Below, in pieces: positions 50,331 to 58,261 of a DNA stretch of 64,000 nt. The stretch is from Romboutsia lituseburensis. GTDB lineage: Bacteria > Bacillota > Clostridia > Peptostreptococcales > Peptostreptococcaceae. Every line of letters begins with the position of its first letter. The stretch's first letter is position 1. Location: contig NZ_JANQBQ010000001.1 of assembly GCF_024723825.1 (NCBI RefSeq), positions 2,914,001 through 2,978,000 on the forward strand, in the 5' to 3' direction. Under the pieces are notes generated by a model. The model was given only the letters and a program-made list of their open reading frames with translations. It made no database searches and was not told the origin of the DNA. Made by a program: the position numbers and the translations under genes.

Positions 50331-50349
50331 ATTAATATATTTAAATTAT

Positions 50350-50402
50350 AAATATAGCAATAATTTGTGAAAATGTTTACAAAATATTGCTATATTTTTT
50401 TA
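50350..50402 (+). terminator. Terminator after ssb
   Basis: AAATATAGCAATA (50350-50362) pairs with TATTGCTATATTT (50385-50397), then T. Confidence 0.85.
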
Positions 50403-50591
50403 TTGATTATACATATATGTAGTATTTACTTATATAAGTGTAACCAATGAGATAGATACCTAAATTTATTAAGTTATAAATGGAATTTGATTTAAAATAA
50501 TTAGAAAATGTATAGTAAAAACACCTAACTATGTAAATTAATGAATTTTTATAAAAACGAATTAAATAAATTGGGTCACAACTAAATATAC

Positions 50592-50633
50592 TTATTTATT
50601 TAAGTTTTGAAATGTAAAAACTTAAATAAATAA
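50592..50633. repeat. Perfect 17-bp inverted repeat in a 340-nt gap
   Basis: TTATTTATTTAAGTTTT (50592-50608) and AAAACTTAAATAAATAA (50617-50633) surround an 8-nt loop. No T run on either strand, so not a plain terminator. The rest of the gap is AT-rich without a gene; a -10 TATAAT lies at 50697-50702 before the transporter. Confidence 0.6.
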
Positions 50634-50745
50634 AATTTAAAGTAATGCATGAGTTAAAAAACTTTATTTTTTAATGCGCAAATTGAAAAAATAGTGTATA
50701 ATTAAAATATAAATAACAAAAACGTTCGAAAGGAAGAGAATGATC

Positions 50746-52014
50746 ATGAAGAAAAAAATGACATTAACTAACAAAATCTTACTAGGTTTATTGTTAGGAT
50801 TTATAGTAGGATTAATATTAAAACAAATACCATCAGGGTATATGAAAGATACAGTAATATTAGGCGGAATATTTAAAGTATTGGGAACTGGATTTACTAG
50901 TGCAATAAAGATGATGGTAGTTCCACTAGTATTTGTTTCTTTAATTTGCGGTTCAGCATCTATGGGAGATGTAAAAAAGCTAGGTAGAATTGGTGGAAAA
51001 ACTATGGCATTTTATCTATCAACTACTGCATTAGCAATAATAATATCTCTTATATTAGGTAACGTATTAAAGCCAGGGATAGGTTTAGATATGAGTCATA
51101 TGATGTCTGGAGACGTAGCAATAGGTGAATCGAAATCAATAGTTGAAATAATTTTAAATATAATACCAAGTAATCCGATTCAGTCACTTGCAAATGGAGA
51201 AATGTTACAAGTTATATTCTTTGCAATGCTTATAGGAATAGCTATAAATGTTGTTGGAGAGAAAGCAGAGCCTTTAAAAGTTTTATTTGAAAGTGCTAAT
51301 GAAGTATGTATGAAAATGGTAAATATAATAATGCTTTTTGCACCATATGGAGTATTTGCATTAGTTGCAGATACTTTTGCAACAGTTGGAACAGATGCTA
51401 TATTTGCACTATTAAAATATGTTGCGGTAGTGCTTATAGGTTTATTGATACATGTATGTGTTGTATATGGAGGAGCATTTAAATTATTTACAAAACAAAA
51501 TGTAAAACCATTCTTAAAGAAGTTCACACAAGTAGCTGCTGTTACATTTTCAACTGCATCAAGTAATGCATCTGTACCAGTTAGTTTAGAAATAATGGAA
51601 GAATTAGGCGTAGGTAAATCAACTAGATCATTTACAATACCTATGGGAGCAACTATAAACATGGATGGAACCGCTATAATGCAAGGTGTAGCTGCACTTT
51701 TTATAGCACAAATATATGGAATAGATTTAGGTATGAATGATATGATGACTATAGTTCTAACAGCGACTCTAGCATCTATAGGTACAGCTGGCGTTCCAGG
51801 AGTTGGAATGATAATGCTATCTATGGTATTACAATCAGTAGGATTACCATTAGAAGGTATAGGACTAATAATGGGTGTAGAAAGAATTATAGATATGTTC
51901 AGAACTACTGTAAATGTAATGGGAGACAATGTTTGTACATTAGTTGTAGCAAATAGTGAGAAAGATTTAAATTTAGAAGCATATAACAGTGTTTTTGATA
52001 AAAAAGTAGCTTAA
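50746..52014 (+). CDS. Dicarboxylate/amino acid:cation symporter (DAACS family)
   Basis: This 422-residue membrane transporter of the GltP/GltT/DctA family couples uptake of glutamate, aspartate or C4-dicarboxylates to Na+ or H+. Hairpin and ligand motifs are visible: FSTASSNASVPV in the first hairpin region and GATINMDGTA in helix 7. The second of two close ATGs is chosen because AGGAAGAG lies 7 nt before it. A small ACT-domain gene follows by 29 nt, likely co-transcribed, which favours an amino acid as substrate. Confidence 0.92.
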   Translation: MKKKMTLTNKILLGLLLGFIVGLILKQIPSGYMKDTVILGGIFKVLGTGFTSAIKMMVVPLVFVSLICGSASMGDVKKLGRIGGKTMAFYLSTTALAIIISLILGNVLKPGIGLDMSHMMSGDVAIGESKSIVEIILNIIPSNPIQSLANGEMLQVIFFAMLIGIAINVVGEKAEPLKVLFESANEVCMKMVNIIMLFAPYGVFALVADTFATVGTDAIFALLKYVAVVLIGLLIHVCVVYGGAFKLFTKQNVKPFLKKFTQVAAVTFSTASSNASVPVSLEIMEELGVGKSTRSFTIPMGATINMDGTAIMQGVAALFIAQIYGIDLGMNDMMTIVLTATLASIGTAGVPGVGMIMLSMVLQSVGLPLEGIGLIMGVERIIDMFRTTVNVMGDNVCTLVVANSEKDLNLEAYNSVFDKKVA

Positions 52015-52043
52015 AAAATATTGCTATACACGGAGGTATTTTT

Positions 52044-52415
52044 ATGAAGTTAAAATTATTTAAAGAAAATTATGCAGTATGTAATTTAAGTAATAACATA
52101 AGTTCACCGATATGTATAGACACAAATAGTTTCTATTATATAACTAAGTTTAAAGAGGATTTAAGTATAATATGCTTAAAAAAAAGTATTCCAAAAGACG
52201 CAAGTACCGATGGGGATTGGAGACTATTAGAGATATTAAAACCAATAAATTTATATTTAGTTGGAATAGCATCTAAAATTAGTAAAATGCTTAAGGATTG
52301 TAATATAAGTATATTTGAAATAGAAGTAGAAGATAAGAATTATTTTTTAATAAAAGAATCTGATGTAGACAATGCATGTGAAATTTTGGAGTACAATGGA
52401 TTTAGATTTATTTAG
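52044..52415 (+). CDS. ACT-domain protein
   Basis: This 123-residue protein looks like the two-ACT family (ACT_7-type). It contains ISIICLKKSIPKDASTDGDWRLLEI, IASKISKMLKDCNISIFEIE and ends VDNACEILEYNGFRFI, the usual layout of amino-acid-binding ACT repeats. It probably senses an amino acid. Its position after the symporter suggests the two respond to the same ligand, but this is inference. CGGAGG precedes the ATG. Confidence 0.8.
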   Translation: MKLKLFKENYAVCNLSNNISSPICIDTNSFYYITKFKEDLSIICLKKSIPKDASTDGDWRLLEILKPINLYLVGIASKISKMLKDCNISIFEIEVEDKNYFLIKESDVDNACEILEYNGFRFI

Positions 52416-52437
52416 GTTCAATATATATATATTAAAT

Positions 52438-52474
52438 AAAAAAGAGTATCTTTAATTAAAGATACTCTTTTTTT
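52438..52474 (+). terminator. Terminator after the ACT-domain gene
   Basis: The perfect palindrome AAAGAGTATCTTTAA/TTAAAGATACTCTTT (52441-52470) is flanked by A and T runs. Confidence 0.9.
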
Positions 52475-52652
52475 AGTTGTTTAGAGGATTAAATAAATCA
52501 AAAATTGCAGATGAGATGAAAAATTTGATTTAAAGAATTAGGAGAGGATTGATAAAATAGGAAAAATTAAATTTTTTATGATGAAATAAATTATAAATAA
52601 AATAAAACAGGCATATACATAGTAAGGGCTTGAACAAGAAAGGAGGAATATT

Positions 52653-53753
52653 ATGGGTAAGGGTAGTAATTTAAAAGAAATTATGAAGTTTGCAGGTACA
52701 TATATATCAGTATGTATTGGATCTGGATTTGCAACTGGTCAAGAAATAATGCAGTTTTTTTCAGCTCATGGAATGATTAGCGTTGTGTCTAATTTAATTT
52801 GTATGATTGTATTAGCGTACTGTGGTGCAGCATTGCTTGAAACAGGAAAAACAGTAAGGCTAAAATCTAGTAATGACATATTTACATATTTATGTGGAAA
52901 CTATATTGGAAAATTTTTCGAATTTTTTATGCCAATATTTTTTCTTTGTAGTTTTATAGTTATGGTATCAGGGGCAGGTGCTTCAATGAATCAATACTAT
53001 GGAATAAATAAAGATTTAGGATCGCTTATATTAGCTATACTTGCCTTAGTTTCTATACTACTTGGCATAAATAAGGTAATAGATATACTTGGAAATATAG
53101 GTCCTATGATAGCTATTGTTTCAGTGGGAGTTGGAATTGTAACTATAGCTAGAAATTATGAGACATTTTTTAATATAAATCAAATCATATCTACTGTAAA
53201 TGTAACAAAAGCTATTGATAGTTGGTGGCTAACTGGAATCATATATAGTGGACTGAATTTAGTAATAGCAACTCCATTTTTAGTTGGTGTTGGAGCAACA
53301 GCTAAGAATAAAAATAATTGTATATGGGGTGGCGTAATAGGTGGCGTAACATTTATGATGGCTGCTATGGCACTTAATTTAGGGATAATGTCAGATATAC
53401 AAAATATATATATTACAGAAATTCCAACTTTATATATGGCAGATAAAATTGGACCTATAGTTGGAATGATGTTTTCTGTTATGTTAATAGCCGGAATTTA
53501 TACAACAGCAGTTCCTTTATTATGGAGCGTTTGTAGTAGCTTTGCACCTGAAAAATCATTTAAATTTATAAAAATAGCAGTTTTATGTACAGTAATCGGT
53601 ATTGTATGTGGAAGGTTACCATTTGCAATGTTAGTAAAAGTTATATATCCATTATCAGGACTGTTTGGAGCTATAATAATATTATCAATATTTATCAAGC
53701 GAATAAAAATAAATATAACTAATAGTATTAATGTCATAATGAAACGTATATAA
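52653..53753 (+). CDS. YkvI-family membrane transporter
   Basis: This 366-residue protein has ten to eleven hydrophobic segments. GTYISVCIGSGFATGQEIMQFF and the central LNLVIATPFLVGVGA fit the YkvI branch of the APC superfamily, whose substrates are uncharacterised. AAAGGAGG precedes the ATG. It may be transcribed with the next gene, 62 nt downstream, although the neighbour offers no functional clue. Confidence 0.82.
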   Translation: MGKGSNLKEIMKFAGTYISVCIGSGFATGQEIMQFFSAHGMISVVSNLICMIVLAYCGAALLETGKTVRLKSSNDIFTYLCGNYIGKFFEFFMPIFFLCSFIVMVSGAGASMNQYYGINKDLGSLILAILALVSILLGINKVIDILGNIGPMIAIVSVGVGIVTIARNYETFFNINQIISTVNVTKAIDSWWLTGIIYSGLNLVIATPFLVGVGATAKNKNNCIWGGVIGGVTFMMAAMALNLGIMSDIQNIYITEIPTLYMADKIGPIVGMMFSVMLIAGIYTTAVPLLWSVCSSFAPEKSFKFIKIAVLCTVIGIVCGRLPFAMLVKVIYPLSGLFGAIIILSIFIKRIKINITNSINVIMKRI

Positions 53754-53815
53754 TATGGATATGCATATATATTTATAGACTAAAATTATTTACATAATTA
53801 ACTAAGGAGAACAGT

Positions 53816-54685
53816 ATGAAGAAACAATTAGAATTAGATTATTCATTTGGATATGTATTTGACAAAAGTAAGTTGATAGTTATGTATCCAGTTGGAAGTA
53901 ATATAATAAATGAAGATGAATATGAAATGGAAGTAGAAGTAGCATTTTTAGAAGATGGAATAGAAAAGGCATTTGAAGAAAATGATGTAAAAGAAGCTAA
54001 TGAAGTAATCAAACCTTTAGAACTGTTTTTAATGAAACCAAGTAAAGTAATACCATTTGTAACTGATATAAAAGATGCTAGCACTAAAGAAAGATTACCT
54101 AAATTAATAGAAGAATTTGATGAAGAATATAAAATAAAAGAATCTTACATTAAAAAAGGTTATGAAATAAAAGATGTTTATAATGTTTTTGAAAATGTAG
54201 TAAACTACATACCTAAAGAAAACTTAGATACATTAAATATATTAAAAATAGAATCTGATAAATTTGATATGGAAAGTTTTATAAAAGCTACTAAGGAAAA
54301 TTTAGATGAGGCAATTGATGAAAGTTTAGTACCTATAAAAATAACAAAAAGTAGTTTGACTGATAGGCTTTTTATAAAATCAGATGACAAAGATACTGGG
54401 GCTAAGTATGTAGTTTTTGCAACAGATATGAGCTCATATTCACAAGGAATATTATGTGCAAATAAGAAAACGATAGATGATTTAGATATAGATATGGGAG
54501 ATTTAGATATATCTAAATCGATAGATATAGGATATTTAATAGAAGATATAGATGGTATTTTAACTTTTAAAATAGCCAACTTTAATAGCCATACTGAAAA
54601 TAATAATCAGGTAGCCCAAATAGTAGATTATAGTGGTATATTTAAAACTATGATGATTGAATTTATAAATCAATTTTTAAAATAA
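53816..54685 (+). CDS. Hypothetical acidic protein
   Basis: This 289-residue soluble protein has no signal peptide or membrane helix. It is Asp/Glu/Lys-rich, with a stretch repeating DDLDIDMGDLDISKSIDIGY (about residues 220-240) and a putative structured C-terminal part ending IFKTMMIEFINQFLK. I do not recognise the family. AAGGAG precedes the ATG. It is followed directly by a terminator. Confidence 0.75.
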   Translation: MKKQLELDYSFGYVFDKSKLIVMYPVGSNIINEDEYEMEVEVAFLEDGIEKAFEENDVKEANEVIKPLELFLMKPSKVIPFVTDIKDASTKERLPKLIEEFDEEYKIKESYIKKGYEIKDVYNVFENVVNYIPKENLDTLNILKIESDKFDMESFIKATKENLDEAIDESLVPIKITKSSLTDRLFIKSDDKDTGAKYVVFATDMSSYSQGILCANKKTIDDLDIDMGDLDISKSIDIGYLIEDIDGILTFKIANFNSHTENNNQVAQIVDYSGIFKTMMIEFINQFLK

Positions 54686-54690
54686 TAACA

Positions 54691-54732
54691 AATAAAAATA
54701 AAGTATTCTTTTATGGATACTTTATTTTTATT
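54691..54732 (+). terminator. Terminator after the acidic protein gene
   Basis: AATAAAAATAAAGTAT pairs with ATACTTTATTTTTATT. Confidence 0.85.
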
Positions 54733-54851
54733 GAAATTAATATTTATAATTATTAATATAATTGTAAATATTTTGACAAAAAACGAGGATTTTTTCTTGG
54801 AAGTATAGTAAAATATTAGTGACAAGAAAATGTTTACCTGGAGGCGGTAAT

Positions 54852-55040
54852 ATGAAAAAAGTAATTAGCATAAATGAATTTAGAAAGATTAAAGATAGTA
54901 AGGAACTATTAATGAAGAGAAGAGTTGCTATGATAGTAGCAGCTTCTGTGTTAATTGCAGGAACTTTTTCATATAGATATGAGGTAATCCAAGAGAAATA
55001 TAATGAGTTTAAAGTTGCAAATGATATAAATTTAAAATAA
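54852..55040 (+). CDS. Small single-pass membrane protein, 62 residues
   Basis: A basic N-terminal segment (SINEFRKIKDSKELLMKRR) is followed by one membrane helix (AMIVAASVLIAGTFSY) and a short charged tail, giving a likely N-in orientation. TGGAGGCGG just before the ATG is a strong ribosome binding site and rules out the earlier in-frame ATG. Family unknown. Placement next to a convergent small gene gives no clue. Confidence 0.75.
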   Translation: MKKVISINEFRKIKDSKELLMKRRVAMIVAASVLIAGTFSYRYEVIQEKYNEFKVANDINLK

Positions 55041-55051
55041 TAATATAAATA

Positions 55052-55079
55052 AAAAAGGACAGTATATACTGTCCTTTTT
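55052..55079. terminator. Bidirectional terminator
   Basis: The perfect palindrome AAAAAGGACAGTAT/ATACTGTCCTTTTT serves the small membrane protein and the convergent reverse-strand gene. Confidence 0.9.
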
Positions 55080-55093
55080 AAATATAATAAATT

Positions 55094-55420
55094 TTATCTA
55101 TTATCATGAACTAACAGTAAATATGCACCGCCAGATGCTAAAGGATCGTTAGCATTAACTTTACCTATTAGAGAGCCATCTTTCTCTATAAAGCCATTTT
55201 CTAAAACTTTGCCGATAGAGGTATCGTTAAATTTGTGTGAATATACTGTACCATTTTTATCAACTCTTCCAATAGGCTCATTATTAATATTATAAATTAT
55301 ATTATTTTCATCAACTTTTCCAATAGGACAATTGTGATATAGGTGATTATGGACTACATTATTAGAATCTAATCTAGCAACAGCTCTGTCGTTATACGGA
55401 AATTTAATCATTTCAAACAT
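55094..55420 (-). CDS. Small beta-repeat protein, 108 residues
   Basis: This soluble protein carries four or more short repeats of the form IG[KR]V[DL]xNGxx(Y), for example IGKVDENNIIY, IGRVDKNGTVY, IGKVLENGFI and LIGKVNAND. The pattern suggests a chain of beta-hairpins. No signal peptide. The ATG with AAGGTGG upstream is chosen over an in-frame GTG three codons earlier. I do not know its function; such repeats resemble small carbohydrate- or wall-associated modules, but without an export signal that is speculative. Confidence 0.75.
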   Translation of the reverse strand: MFEMIKFPYNDRAVARLDSNNVVHNHLYHNCPIGKVDENNIIYNINNEPIGRVDKNGTVYSHKFNDTSIGKVLENGFIEKDGSLIGKVNANDPLASGGAYLLLVHDNR

Positions 55421-55638
55421 ACTTAACACCCACCTTTTTTAATATATAAACAAATATAAATCTTACTTAATTATATGATTCTATTATCATATAATAGAAT
55501 CCTTTCAGAAAATTCAAAAATACATAATACATCAATACTGCAATTAAGAGTTGTAATATAAAAACATATACAGCATAAATATTTAACACAGTACTATATA
55601 AGATTAAAAGTTTAATAGTATATAAAGGGGTTAAGTGA

Positions 55639-56838
55639 ATGAATAAAGAAAATATACTTAGAAATTGTGAAGATATAAAAATGTGGCTTTTTAATGTAAG
55701 AAGAGATTTTCACAAAACGCCAGAATTGTCATTAAAAGAGTACAAAACTAAAGAAAAAATTTTAAAATACCTAGATGAAATAGGAATTGAATATAAAGTA
55801 TTTAAGAATCATACAGGAGTCATGGCTTATATAATAAATCCTATGAATAATATAACTATAGGAATACGTGCAGATATGGATGCTTTACCTATCCAAGAAG
55901 AATCAGATAATTCATATAAATCTATAAATAATGGAGTAATGCATGCATGTGGGCATGATGCGCATATAACTATGTTGTTAGGAGCAATTAAGATTTTATA
56001 TGAAGATAGAAAAAATTTAAATGTAAATATAAAATTTTTATTTCAACCAGCAGAGGAAACATTAGGTGGGGCAAGGTTTTTAGTAAGAGATAAGTGTTTA
56101 GAAAATCCTAAGGTAGATTATATGTTTGGATTGCATGTTATGCCTCATCTAGATGTTGGATATATAGAAACTAAGTATGGTGCTTTAAATGCTAATACAG
56201 ATTCATTAAAAATAAGTATAAAAGGAAAAAAAGCTCATGGAGCATATCCTGAAAATGGAATAGATGCATTATTAGCCTCATCTAATATAATTACTGCTCT
56301 ACAGAGTGTTATTAGTAGAAACATCTCACCTTTTAATAGTGCAGTTTTAACTATAGGAAAAATACAAGGTGGAGAAGCTCAAAATATAATTTGTGACACT
56401 ATAACAATGAGAGGAATATTAAGAACATTAGATAAAAAAACTAGAGATTTCTTAATAATAAGAATAAGAAATTTAATAGAAAAAATTTCAGAAGCTTTTG
56501 GATGCAAAGGCGAACTTAGTATAGAACCTGATGGATTTCCAGCAGTTATAAATGATAAAGATATGGTTGATATAATAATTGAAAATACATCAAAAATACT
56601 AGGAAAAGATAAATTTATTATGAAGGAACATCCATCACTAGGCGGTGAAGATTTTTCTTTTTATACAGAAAATTGTAAAGGTGTATTTTTTCATATAGGA
56701 TGCAGAAATGAAGATAAAAATATAATATATCCACTTCATACACCAAATTTTAATATAGATGAAGATTGCTTGATAATAGGAACAGCCATGCATATTGCCA
56801 ATGTTTATTATTTTAATAGTAAGAATAATTTACATTAA
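55639..56838 (+). CDS. M20-family amidohydrolase (N-acyl amino acid / hippurate hydrolase type)
   Basis: This 399-residue zinc-dependent enzyme has RADMDALPIQE, the metal motif MHACGHDAHITMLLGA, QPAEETLGGARFL (catalytic Glu), a dimerisation domain, and the late ligand region HPSLGGEDFSFY. Family members cleave N-acyl amino acids, hippurate, or act as aminobenzoyl-glutamate or diaminopimelate deacetylases. No neighbour narrows the choice. AAGGGG precedes the ATG. There is no terminator before the PyrR leader, but that leader has its own promoter. Confidence 0.9.
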   Translation: MNKENILRNCEDIKMWLFNVRRDFHKTPELSLKEYKTKEKILKYLDEIGIEYKVFKNHTGVMAYIINPMNNITIGIRADMDALPIQEESDNSYKSINNGVMHACGHDAHITMLLGAIKILYEDRKNLNVNIKFLFQPAEETLGGARFLVRDKCLENPKVDYMFGLHVMPHLDVGYIETKYGALNANTDSLKISIKGKKAHGAYPENGIDALLASSNIITALQSVISRNISPFNSAVLTIGKIQGGEAQNIICDTITMRGILRTLDKKTRDFLIIRIRNLIEKISEAFGCKGELSIEPDGFPAVINDKDMVDIIIENTSKILGKDKFIMKEHPSLGGEDFSFYTENCKGVFFHIGCRNEDKNIIYPLHTPNFNIDEDCLIIGTAMHIANVYYFNSKNNLH

Positions 56839-56852
56839 AAAAAGATTTGATA

Positions 56853-57012
56853 TTGACAAAATTGTATAAAAATGTAATAATAAATAAAAATTAAATAAAT
56901 TTAAACAGAATCGGCTTTAATTTAGTCCAGAGAGACTAAAAAGATATATTTATGGTTAAATTAATATAAGAATAACTATCCTTTTATCATGCTGATAAAA
57001 GGATTTTTTTTA
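56853..57012 (+). promoter_or_regulatory. Promoter and PyrR-type attenuator of the bmpA gene
   Basis: -35 TTGACA (56853-56858) and an AT-rich -10 near 56875-56881 start a leader. The anti-antiterminator TTTAGTC (56921-56927), loop CAGAGA, GACTAAA (56934-56940) gives the PyrR-loop word GTCCAGAGAGACT; outer pairs CTTT/AAAG enclose a purine bulge. The terminator is ATCCTTTTATCA (56978-56989) with TGATAAAAGGAT and T8. ACTAAAAAGATA, which includes the 3' arm of the PyrR hairpin, can pair with TATCCTTTTAT of the terminator to form the antiterminator. All three mutually exclusive parts of a pyr attenuator are present. Confidence 0.8.
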
Positions 57013-57046
57013 AGAATTTTTAGTAATTATACATGGAGGTTTTAAT

Positions 57047-58081
57047 ATGAAGTTCAAAAAATTAATAGCATTAGCTACAACAACAGTTTTATCCGCATCT
57101 TTATTAGTAGGATGTTCAAGTAAAAAAACAGAAACAGAAGGTGCTAAGACAGACGAGCCAATGACAATAGCTATGATAACAGATGTAGCTGGTGTTAATG
57201 ACCAATCATTTAACCAATCAGCATGGGAAGGTCTTCAAAAAGCTGAAAAAGAATTAGGTGTAAAAGTTAAGTACTTAGAATCAAAGCAAGATTCAGATTA
57301 TGCAGCTAATATAGAAACATTAGTAGATGAAGGTGTAGATTTAATATTAGGAGTTGGTATGAAATTAGCTCCATCAATACAAGAAGGAGCAGATTTATAT
57401 CCAGAGCAAAAATTTGCTTTAATAGATGAAACATATGACAAAATACCTGAAAATGTAAAAACAGTACAATTCAACTCTCAAGAGTCAGCATACTTAGCTG
57501 GATTAGTAGCTGGTAAAATGACTAAAACTAACAATATAGGATTTATAGGTGGGATGGAATTGCCTGTTATAGAAGCATTCCAATACGGATATATGGCAGG
57601 AGCTAAAGCTGTAAACCCTAAAATGGATATACAAGTTCAATATGCAAACTCATTTACAGATCAAGCTAAAGGTAAGGCTATAGCTAATCAGATGTACTCA
57701 AAAGGAGCAGATGTAATATTTACAGCTGGTGGAGATGTTGGTACAGGTGCAATAGAAGCAGCTAAAGAAAATGGAAAATATGCAATAGGGGTTGATAGAG
57801 ATCAAAGTGATTTAGCTCCAAAAAATGTTTTAACATCAGCGATAAAAAGAGTAGATGTTGGTGTGTTTGATATAGTTAAAGAATTAGTAGATGGTAAATT
57901 AGAATTAGGAACAAATGTTATATACGGTCTACAAGAAGGTGCTGTAGGAATACCTGAAACAACTAAAAATTTAGTTTCTCAAGAAATATTAGATTATGTA
58001 AATGGAGAAGCTAAGAAATTTGAAAAAGGAGAGTTAAAAGCTCCTAAGACTGAAAAAGAATACAAAGAAATGGTAAAATAA
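57047..58081 (+). CDS. BmpA-family nucleoside-binding lipoprotein
   Basis: This 344-residue lipoprotein has lipobox Cys23 (LLVGCSSKK). The domain is BmpA/PnrA-type, with TDVAGVNDQSFNQSAWEGL, GVGMKLAPSIQEGADLYP, FNSQESAYLAGLVAGKM and the C-terminal GLQEGAVGI. Family members bind purine or pyrimidine nucleosides for ABC import. It is monocistronic here, with no ATPase or permease next to it. The PyrR attenuator in its leader implies repression when pyrimidine nucleotides are plentiful, pointing to uridine or cytidine as ligand. TGGAGG precedes the ATG. Confidence 0.92.
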   Translation: MKFKKLIALATTTVLSASLLVGCSSKKTETEGAKTDEPMTIAMITDVAGVNDQSFNQSAWEGLQKAEKELGVKVKYLESKQDSDYAANIETLVDEGVDLILGVGMKLAPSIQEGADLYPEQKFALIDETYDKIPENVKTVQFNSQESAYLAGLVAGKMTKTNNIGFIGGMELPVIEAFQYGYMAGAKAVNPKMDIQVQYANSFTDQAKGKAIANQMYSKGADVIFTAGGDVGTGAIEAAKENGKYAIGVDRDQSDLAPKNVLTSAIKRVDVGVFDIVKELVDGKLELGTNVIYGLQEGAVGIPETTKNLVSQEILDYVNGEAKKFEKGELKAPKTEKEYKEMVK

Positions 58082-58090
58082 TATAAAATC

Positions 58091-58132
58091 AAAAGCTAGT
58101 TAGGTGAAAACTCATCTAACTAGCTTTTTTTT
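58091..58132 (+). terminator. Terminator after bmpA
   Basis: AAAAGCTAGTTAG (58091-58103) pairs with CTAACTAGCTTTT (58116-58128), then T. Confidence 0.92.
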
Positions 58133-58261
58133 ATATATAAATAAAAGTTTTTTAGAAACATGAATTTAATATATGAATTAGAGAGAAAATAATAAATAAA
58201 AGTTAAATTAGTTAACAATTATATTTTATATAAAGAAAAGAATATAAAAGGAGTAAATTCA

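Noticed and set aside
51180-51929. 249-codon reverse-strand frame
   Set aside because: It is the antisense shadow of the symporter gene, with Ile/Ser/Thr/Pro-biased composition and no ribosome binding site. The + strand carries the family motifs.
56905-57012. Purine riboswitch or T-box upstream of bmpA
   Set aside because: None of the conserved purine-riboswitch or T-box words were found. The GTCCAGAGAG hairpin and antiterminator pairing fit PyrR instead.
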